From positions 1-12,027 of the forward strand of contig CAYGBA010000048.1 in NCBI GenBank assembly GCA_964347995.1: a stretch of DNA of 12,027 bases. Direction: 5' to 3'. Below, in pieces: positions 7,010 through 12,027 of the stretch. Position 1 is the stretch's first letter; each line of letters starts with the position of its first letter. The DNA is from GCA-020348365 sp964347995. GTDB lineage: Archaea; Thermoproteota; Bathyarchaeia; Bathyarchaeales; Bathyarchaeaceae. The notes beneath the pieces were generated by a model, which did no database searches, was not told the DNA's origin, and saw only the letters and a program-made list of their open reading frames with translations. The translations under genes and the position numbers were made by a program.

Positions 7010-7123
7010 ATGCCTTGTGAGTCAAAAAAAGGAAAATACGAGTGCTGCGGTAAGACTTTCGACACCAAGGAAGACATGGAAGCACACAAGGAAAAGATGC
7101 ACAAGAAATCCTGTTGTTCCTAG
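7010..7123 (+). CDS. 37-residue C2H2-like zinc-finger microprotein
   Basis: This short frame encodes a lysine-rich protein starting MPCESKKGKYECC and ending HKKSCCS. It fits a single zinc finger: Cys13-x12-His26-x4-His31, with Phe17 and Met23 at the usual core positions (CGKTFDTKEDMEAH). The classical first cysteine, three residues before Cys13, is Tyr10. The fourth ligand may instead be Cys12, Cys3 or the C-terminal Cys35/Cys36, an atypical arrangement. Such tiny finger proteins are common in archaea and may bind DNA, RNA or protein; the target is unknown. The gene has a TATA box (6958-6965), a GGAG Shine-Dalgarno (6996-6999) 10 bases before the ATG, and a T-run about 40 bases after the stop. 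The adjacent nadB is divergent, so no operon partner is implied. Confidence 0.75.
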   Translation: MPCESKKGKYECCGKTFDTKEDMEAHKEKMHKKSCCS

Positions 7124-7124
7124 C

Positions 7125-7301
7125 CTAGCCAACGCAGCCCAAAAGGCAACCCACCATCTCCCTTTTTTCTGTGGCACCTATATCGCCCTTTTCTCTTTCC
7201 TCAATTCCGACCGTGTAAAGTGTTAGCGCATGTTCACTGACTATTGGGTATAGTGACCTATCTCTTAGAGATGTTTCGAGGTCTTCGACCTGCTTGCGCA
7301 T
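7125..7301 (-). CDS. Possible 58-residue hypothetical protein directly downstream of hypF
   Basis: A 58-codon frame starts at ATG 7301, 12 bases after the hypF stop and in the same reading frame (hypF ends TGA TAG, then three codons, then ATG). AGGAA at 7308-7312 gives a Shine-Dalgarno with six bases of spacing, so translation could be coupled to hypF. The product begins MRKQVEDLETSLRDR, is charged and helix-prone to about residue 50, and ends in a short Cys- and Gly-containing hydrophobic tail (GCLLGCVG). I recognise no family. Its stop lies one base from the zinc-finger stop on the opposite strand, so its 3' part is antisense to that gene's terminator. It may be a genuine small gene or a chance frame. 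Confidence 0.35.
   Translation of the reverse strand: MRKQVEDLETSLRDRSLYPIVSEHALTLYTVGIEEREKGDIGATEKREMVGCLLGCVG
7161..7195 (+). terminator. T-rich terminator after the zinc-finger gene
   Basis: A CCCTTTTTTCT run (T6 at 7163-7168) and a second CCCTTTTCTCTTT run (7187-7197) follow the zinc-finger stop by about 40 and 65 bases. Oligo-T tracts on the coding strand are the usual archaeal termination signal. The same stretch would lie inside the putative minus-strand ORF, where it reads as Lys/Glu codons. Confidence 0.5.
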
Positions 7302-7313
7302 AATGGATTCCTA

Positions 7314-9611
7314 TCAGACAAAACCGAAGTTGGCTGCTATAACCTGACCGAAAGATACGCCACCATCCCCTGGTGGGATTTGGTTGTGAACGACGAATTT
7401 GAGACCATTTCTCTCGACGGTTTCTCTGATTTTCAGCGTGATATGCTTGTTATACGCGACTCCTCCGGAAAACCCAATCGCGTCGACACCCAGCTGTTTC
7501 GCTTTTTCAAGGGCCAGCTGAGCGAGAGCTTTAGCTATATAGGATTGCGCAGCACAGGCTAAGTCCTCGACTGGGTGCTCATCTTTCTGGGTATACACCT
7601 CTTGGACCATGAAGGTCGTATCAATCACATCATCTCTGATTCTGGGGGTCAAGTCCAAAACGTCCTCGCCTCTGATCGCTACGGACTCCAACTTCATTGC
7701 AGGTTCCCCTTCATAGGTGCGTTCGTAGCACAGGTCCAGCGTAGCGGATATGGCATCCAGCACCCGGCCGCAACTCGTGGTCTTCGGCACGGATGCTCTC
7801 TGCAGCTGGCTAGTGATGATTTCGACTTCCTTCTCCCTGTGGGGAAAGTGGCTACTTCTCGAGATCAGCCATCGTTCAATATCGACCACGTCGTGAAGTA
7901 TGCCAGCAGCCATTCTCAAGGGATAGAGCGTCGCCAAGTCGCCTCCAACCATAGGCTGTTCTTGGAGGTGAGCGAGACGCTGGAATCCCTCATAATTGCA
8001 GTGTAGTATCTCCCCGCCCCACGCGGTCTGGTCTGAGCCGTAGCCGAATCCATCGCATGCGATTCCCACGATCTCGCTGAGATTATGTTCGCCCATCAAG
8101 GACGCGATGTGGGCGTGGTGATGCTGGATCGGAACAATCGGACACTCGAGTGCGTTACCCAGACGGTGAGCTAGCCTCGTGGATGCGAATTGGGGATGTA
8201 AATCGCAAGCCACAACCTCAGCCTTGCTGTTTGTTAACCGGGCGAGATGATCAATGACGTCTTTCAGGAAGTTGAGGGTCTCTAGGTTCTCGACGTCCCC
8301 GACGTGCTGTGAGATGAAGGCCTTTCGCTTTGAAAGCAGACAGGCCGCTACGTTCTCCTCGGCCCCGACGCCCAAGATGCACTTGTCCGTCAACGACTCC
8401 AACCGGATCGGCGTGGGAGCGTAGCCTCTTGAACGGCGGATTAGGCTCTGGTTCTGTGCGTGGACACGGACAACCGAATCGTCACATCTCTGCGCTATGT
8501 TTCTGTTGTGGAAGAGGAAGAAGTCGACGGTTTCGCCCAGCCTCTCTATAGCCTCCTGATTCTCAGTCACTATCGGCCTATTCGGCGGGTTTGCACTCGT
8601 CATTACGAAAGCAGGCTCGCTCGCTCTGTCGAAAAGCATGTAGTGTAGCCCAGTGGAGGGCAGCATCACGCCGATGTTGTGGAGACCTGGCGAAACTAGT
8701 TCCGAGAGATAGTAGTCACGCCGCTTTCGTAGCAAGACGATAGGCTTAATATAGGACGCAAGCAACGTCGCCTCTTCTTTGCTCACGTGTGCAAACGAGC
8801 GTATTGTCTCGAGGTTAGGAGCCATTATGGCAAAGGGTTTTTGGGCTCTATACTTGACCTTGCGCAGTCTGGCAATGGGCTTGGAGTTCGTTGTTGCAGT
8901 TGTCACGTGGAAGCCTCCGTTTCCTTTGATCGCGACGATATATCCTGTCTCTAGGAGTCTTCCGGCCTCCCTGATGGGGTTCGTACTCTGCACGTTTTGT
9001 CCATCGTTATCCGTTAAGTAGACTTGAGGGCCACAGGCTTTGCACGCCACTGTTTGAGCATGGAACCTTCGGTTTGAGGGATCTTTGTACTCTGTGTAGC
9101 AGAACTCACACATCGGGAAGCTGTGCATAGTGGTGTTTGGTCTATCATAAGGGAGCTCCTTGATTATGGAGTATCTGGGACCGCAATTCGTGCAGGTAAT
9201 GAAGAAATAGTTGAACCGTTGGTTGCTGGAGTCCCGCAATTCCTTCAGGCATTCGTCACAGATTGAAACGTCGGGTGGTATGACTGAGCCCGAAAGTTCG
9301 GCTTGTCTAGCGCTTTCGAGAATCCTGAAGTCTTCAGGCTCTCTTACGTCTTTTTCATAGTTCGTAGTCAAGTGATATAGCTGGGCGAGGGGCGGCAGCT
9401 TTTCATTCAGCTCCTCGAGGAAACGTTTCACGCTTTTCTCTGGGCCCTCAACAACCATCTCGACGGTTGCATCTCCTCTGTTTCTGACATATCCGACTAG
9501 TCCGTTGTTCACAGCGATTCGATATACGAAGGGTCTGAAGCCTACGCCTTGAACAATACCGCTGACCTTGATTTGCGCGCGCAAAGTTGATCTGAACCTT
9601 CTGTTAAGCAT
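7314..9611 (-). CDS. hypF: Carbamoyltransferase HypF
   Basis: HypF converts carbamoyl phosphate with ATP to a carbamoyl-adenylate and passes the carbamoyl group to the C-terminal Cys of HypE. The 765-residue protein shows the full domain order. An acylphosphatase domain has SGIVQGVGFRPFVYR at 17-31. Two CX2CX18CX2C zinc fingers follow (Cys118/121/140/143 and Cys168/171/190/193). A YrdC-like domain spans about 208-395, with KGNGGFH, KPFAIM and TSANPPNRP. A Kae1-like domain runs from about 410 to the end, with HHHAH at 497-501 and GIACDGFGYG then WGGEIL. It ends GDGGVSFGQVIAANFGFV, complete for the family. The ATG at 9611 has AGGG directly abutting it. A TTG at 9584 would give the more usual MRxQIKVSGIVQGVGF start, so the first nine residues are uncertain. 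It is separated from the other hyp genes by glpX, nadB and the zinc-finger gene. Confidence 0.96.
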   Translation of the reverse strand: MLNRRFRSTLRAQIKVSGIVQGVGFRPFVYRIAVNNGLVGYVRNRGDATVEMVVEGPEKSVKRFLEELNEKLPPLAQLYHLTTNYEKDVREPEDFRILESARQAELSGSVIPPDVSICDECLKELRDSSNQRFNYFFITCTNCGPRYSIIKELPYDRPNTTMHSFPMCEFCYTEYKDPSNRRFHAQTVACKACGPQVYLTDNDGQNVQSTNPIREAGRLLETGYIVAIKGNGGFHVTTATTNSKPIARLRKVKYRAQKPFAIMAPNLETIRSFAHVSKEEATLLASYIKPIVLLRKRRDYYLSELVSPGLHNIGVMLPSTGLHYMLFDRASEPAFVMTSANPPNRPIVTENQEAIERLGETVDFFLFHNRNIAQRCDDSVVRVHAQNQSLIRRSRGYAPTPIRLESLTDKCILGVGAEENVAACLLSKRKAFISQHVGDVENLETLNFLKDVIDHLARLTNSKAEVVACDLHPQFASTRLAHRLGNALECPIVPIQHHHAHIASLMGEHNLSEIVGIACDGFGYGSDQTAWGGEILHCNYEGFQRLAHLQEQPMVGGDLATLYPLRMAAGILHDVVDIERWLISRSSHFPHREKEVEIITSQLQRASVPKTTSCGRVLDAISATLDLCYERTYEGEPAMKLESVAIRGEDVLDLTPRIRDDVIDTTFMVQEVYTQKDEHPVEDLACAAQSYIAKALAQLALEKAKQLGVDAIGFSGGVAYNKHITLKIRETVERNGLKFVVHNQIPPGDGGVSFGQVIAANFGFV

Positions 9612-9633
9612 CCCTGAACATAAGTGGTCCTAA

Positions 9634-9697
9634 GTTTTGGCCCAGCATGACGCATGTCATTGTCTCATCTATCTTTGGTTTTGGCCGTCATATAAAT
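9634..9697 (-). promoter_or_regulatory. hypF promoter region with TATA element, inverted repeat and repeated GTTTTGGCC
   Basis: On the minus strand ATTTATAT (9690-9697) is the best TATA candidate for hypF and would start transcription near 9666. Between it and the start codon lies ATGAC-GCAT-GTCAT (9647-9660), a perfect 5-bp inverted repeat. It is flanked by two copies of GTTTTGGCC in plus-strand orientation (9634-9642 and 9678-9686), 44 bases apart. These could be operators, but no regulator is identified. Confidence 0.35.
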
Positions 9698-9702
9698 GTG
9701 AG

Positions 9703-9741
9703 TTACTGGCGAATAACTGGCACCGCGGCGATTACTATCGC
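9703..9741. repeat. Short direct and inverted repeats in the hypF/FIST spacer
   Basis: TTACTGGC (9703-9710) and TAACTGGC (9714-9721) are repeated at an 11-base period, about one helical turn. Just beyond, GCGAT-TACT-ATCGC (9728-9741) is a perfect 5-bp inverted repeat. They lie between the two divergent promoters and may be binding sites. The rest of the 225-base spacer is unremarkable. Confidence 0.3.
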
Positions 9742-9772
9742 TGAACCTCGACGTGCACGCGCGAACGCATAT

Positions 9773-9780
9773 TCTTTTAT
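9773..9780 (+). promoter_or_regulatory. Candidate TATA box of the FIST/KaiC-like gene
   Basis: TCTTTTAT followed by GATTG lies about 60 bases before the ATG at 9837 and predicts a start of transcription near 9803. The resulting leader of about 34 bases contains GGGGAG (9827-9832), a strong Shine-Dalgarno four bases before the ATG. Confidence 0.4.
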
Positions 9781-9836
9781 GATTGTACAGTGAAGTAGAT
9801 AATGTTGCTATCGATTCTTTTGAATAGGGGAGAAGT

Positions 9837-12027
9837 ATGGTCAGCGATTTCTTCTCAGGTTTTGCAGCTCATGCACACACCAGAAATGAAATTGAAACAG
9901 ACCCGAGTAAAGAGATGGCGTTAAGGCGGAGAAACAACCCAGATGAAGCTCAGAAACTGGTAGAAGGTGTCCTTGACAAGATCGAAAGAGATATCTCAAC
10001 CGCAGGATACGCTCTGGAAGACGTCAAGCTCTTGATTCTCTATCTGAGCTATAGGGGCGACAACGAAGAGAAGGATAGACGCATATGTGAAAGCATCCTA
10101 AGGACCATTGAGAACAGATTCAGAAACACATCAAACCAGCTTCGCTTGATTGGCCATACTACTGCGGGGGAAATAGAGAATGAAGATCTCAAGTTGTCGA
10201 AAGTTTCAGGAATCGGATATAATGGGCTATCTCTTTTGGCTCTGGTCACCAACCTTCCTGTAGGTGTGGGTCGAACTTTCGGTCTGGAAACACCGGAAGA
10301 AGCCCTTGAACAAGGGAGGGAGATGGTTCATGATGCGTGGGTTGACTTCACTGAGAGCGTGGAAAGCAGGGAACACACTCAGAAAAGCAAGACGCTTTTT
10401 GTGTTAACCCAAGGACCTACTATAGGGAGTTTACAGGTTCCTGGAAAAAAGGGATTTGAGCACTTCCTGGCAGAAGGAATTGCAGGTTTCGTTGGTCATT
10501 CACGTGAGGCAAAGATAACCAGGATGATTGGTGGGAGCTCTGGTGATGGACTTTTGGCAAAGACCTTCCGTCAATTCTACGGGAAGCTCGGAAGGCAATC
10601 CGAATCCAAAGTCCTCAATAATGAGGCTGTATGTGTCCTAATTCCCAATCTACTTGAGCCGTCTATTGGTAGCGATGTGACCCCAATTAAGAGAATTGGG
10701 AAATCCCATACATTCAACTTCGATCAAGAAGCGATGCCAAAGTTCATTGACATCAAAAGCATTGACAACAAGGACCCTGCTGAGCTGTTCGCCGACGTAA
10801 TATCCGAAAACGAAGCAAGCAGATTGAACGAAGAAGGGAAGCCATGGATTGCTAAAAAGGAATTGTTCAGTTTCCTCAGTGAATTTCAGGGAATACCTGT
10901 ACATCCAGCTATAGGCAAATACGCTTTCGCGTTTCCCTTTGGGAATTACACTCCGGTTTGTCCCATAAGAGTGACCAAGAAGCGGTGCGCTGATCGTGAA
11001 GAAAGAATTATGGATTTGGCTCATCCCATCAGAAGCTACGAGGCCACAATGAAGGGCTATGTCGCTGAAATTGACTATGCAAAGGTCCAAAAGGGGGCAC
11101 GGAAACTGTACAAGATGCTTAGAGAAAATCGGGAATTCAGTAAGAGAGACGTCACTCTCATCGTTTCCTGTATCAGTCGGAGACTGGCAGAGTTGATGGC
11201 TGGATGCGAATCGAAGACTGAAGCTGAAATTCTGAAAGATGCACTGTCATCAACCCAGTTGCTAGGCTTTCTGGCATACGGTGAGTTATGGGCCTCTCAT
11301 CTCCTTGAGGAGCCTTATCATCACAACTTCAGTTGTTGGGGAATCACATTTCGCTCTCAGGAAGGGAGGAAGGAAGAGCGCAAGATTACCGAACCTGTAA
11401 CACTTGAGGTTTCTGAAGTTCTTCCAGGTCGTATCTCAACAGGATATGAAAAGCTTGACAATTTGTTGCTTGGTGGGATTCCTAAGAATTATGCAGTGGT
11501 ATTGACCGCACCTTCTTGTGACGAGAGGAACCTGCTGATGGAGGAATTCCTTGAAACCGGAGTGAAAAATGATGAGGTCACATTTTGTGTCACCACTGAC
11601 CCTGGGAAAGCGAAGAGCCTTGCGAAGGAGTTTCCAGCAAGCTTCTTCCTCCTAATCTGCAATCCCCAAGCGGACCAAATCATCAGGGATATGCCCAACG
11701 TATTCAAGCTGAAAGGAGTGGAAAACCTGACCAACATTAACATTGCTTTGACCTCAGCGTTTCGCGGATTGGATAGGTCGCCAAAAGCACCAAAACGAGC
11801 CTGCATTGAAGTTGTCTCAGACATTTTGCTGCAGCATCATGCTATTCAGACGCGGAAATGGTTGACTGCACTCATCCCTGAGTTGAAGGCAAAAGGGTTC
11901 ACAACTCTGGCAGTAATGGATCGCGATATGCATTCTCCCCAAGAAGTCCATGCAATCATAGGTCTATTCGATGGAGAGATCAGCCTTTACGAGAAGAAAA
12001 CAAGGAAGGGGTCAGCGAAATTCCTAA
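9837..12027 (+). CDS. FIST sensory domain fused to a degenerate KaiC/RAD55-like domain, 3' truncated by window edge
   Basis: One uninterrupted frame of 730 codons starts at ATG 9837, after the GGGGAG Shine-Dalgarno, and runs off the window. Residues ~55-260 resemble a FIST domain: LRLIGHTTAGEIENE at 102-116, then RMIGGSSGDGLLAKTF at 229-244. Residues ~350-490 resemble FIST_C, ending in AYGELWA at 480-486. FIST domains are putative small-ligand sensors, usually coupled to signalling outputs. From ~530 a KaiC/RAD55-type RecA fold begins (GRISTGYEKLDNLLLGGIP). Its Walker A position reads APSCDERN (558-565), lacking the glycines and the GKT lysine-threonine. A Walker B-like ACIEVVSD is kept at 655-662, and the later RDMHSPQEVHAI and LFDGEISLYEK segments fit the end of such domains. 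No signal peptide or membrane helix is evident, so it is probably cytoplasmic. Domain calls are by motif only, and the ligand and partner are unknown. Confidence 0.8.
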   Translation, partial: MVSDFFSGFAAHAHTRNEIETDPSKEMALRRRNNPDEAQKLVEGVLDKIERDISTAGYALEDVKLLILYLSYRGDNEEKDRRICESILRTIENRFRNTSNQLRLIGHTTAGEIENEDLKLSKVSGIGYNGLSLLALVTNLPVGVGRTFGLETPEEALEQGREMVHDAWVDFTESVESREHTQKSKTLFVLTQGPTIGSLQVPGKKGFEHFLAEGIAGFVGHSREAKITRMIGGSSGDGLLAKTFRQFYGKLGRQSESKVLNNEAVCVLIPNLLEPSIGSDVTPIKRIGKSHTFNFDQEAMPKFIDIKSIDNKDPAELFADVISENEASRLNEEGKPWIAKKELFSFLSEFQGIPVHPAIGKYAFAFPFGNYTPVCPIRVTKKRCADREERIMDLAHPIRSYEATMKGYVAEIDYAKVQKGARKLYKMLRENREFSKRDVTLIVSCISRRLAELMAGCESKTEAEILKDALSSTQLLGFLAYGELWASHLLEEPYHHNFSCWGITFRSQEGRKEERKITEPVTLEVSEVLPGRISTGYEKLDNLLLGGIPKNYAVVLTAPSCDERNLLMEEFLETGVKNDEVTFCVTTDPGKAKSLAKEFPASFFLLICNPQADQIIRDMPNVFKLKGVENLTNINIALTSAFRGLDRSPKAPKRACIEVVSDILLQHHAIQTRKWLTALIPELKAKGFTTLAVMDRDMHSPQEVHAIIGLFDGEISLYEKKTRKGSAKFL

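Noticed and set aside
6826..7104. 93-codon N-terminal extension of the nadB frame
   Set aside because: It has no aspartate oxidase similarity, contains the nadB TATA box, and overlaps the zinc-finger gene on the other strand.
7575..8006. 143-codon plus-strand frame opposite hypF
   Set aside because: It lies wholly within the Kae1-like domain of hypF and shows no independent motif or SD.
10650..11090. Minus-strand frames inside the FIST/KaiC-like gene (also 10049-10252 and 11489-11824)
   Set aside because: The plus frame is open for 730 codons with domain motifs; the minus frames are shadows.
11508..11536. Frameshift or sequencing error as cause of the missing P-loop
   Set aside because: The reading frame and family-like residues continue smoothly on both sides, so substitution rather than indel is the simpler reading.
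1..12027. CRISPR arrays, tRNA, rRNA, insertion sequences
   Set aside because: No regularly spaced repeats, no cloverleaf with a recognisable T-arm, and no transposase motifs were seen on either strand by reading.

Overview
This window looks archaeal and probably anaerobic, from a lineage that uses [NiFe]-hydrogenase. The evidence is: several candidate TATA-type promoters, one of which suggests a leaderless message; purine-rich Shine-Dalgarno (SD) sites in front of other genes; and a large fusion protein with a KaiC/RAD55-like half. By the general style of the proteins I would guess Bathyarchaeia or a neighbouring group, but this is inferred without a database search. No rRNA, tRNA, CRISPR array, insertion sequence or phage gene was seen.

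The window is dominated by [NiFe]-hydrogenase maturation. On the left, the end of a HycI-type maturation protease (1-365) and hypE (462-1508) run on the plus strand. They converge on a compact minus-strand operon hypC-hypB-hypA-hypD (3936 down to 1515). hypF lies apart, on the minus strand at 7314-9611. The six Hyp functions plus the processing protease cover the whole route: carbamoyl phosphate to cyanide ligands (HypF, HypE), Fe(CN)2CO assembly (HypC, HypD), nickel delivery (HypA, HypB) and C-terminal clipping of the large subunit (HycI). No hydrogenase structural gene is inside the window; the upstream edge is the obvious place to look.

Between the two hyp blocks are metabolic genes: a class II (GlpX-type) fructose-1,6-bisphosphatase (4144-5127, plus) and L-aspartate oxidase nadB (5230-6825, minus). 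They converge over a short spacer full of inverted repeats. nadB has a TATA box placed so that its message would start at, or within a base or two of, its ATG. Divergent from nadB is a 37-residue C2H2-like zinc-finger gene (7010-7123), with its own TATA box, SD and T-rich downstream tract. A 58-codon ORF follows hypF in the same frame (7125-7301, minus) and ends one base from the zinc-finger stop; whether it is a real gene is uncertain.

The right end (9837 to the edge) is one long open frame, cut by the window. Its N-terminal half resembles a FIST sensory domain and its C-terminal half resembles a KaiC/RAD55-type RecA-fold domain whose Walker A motif is lost. This putative cytoplasmic sensor is the least conventional gene here. 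The hypF/FIST intergenic region (9612-9836) carries several small direct and inverted repeats that could be operators.
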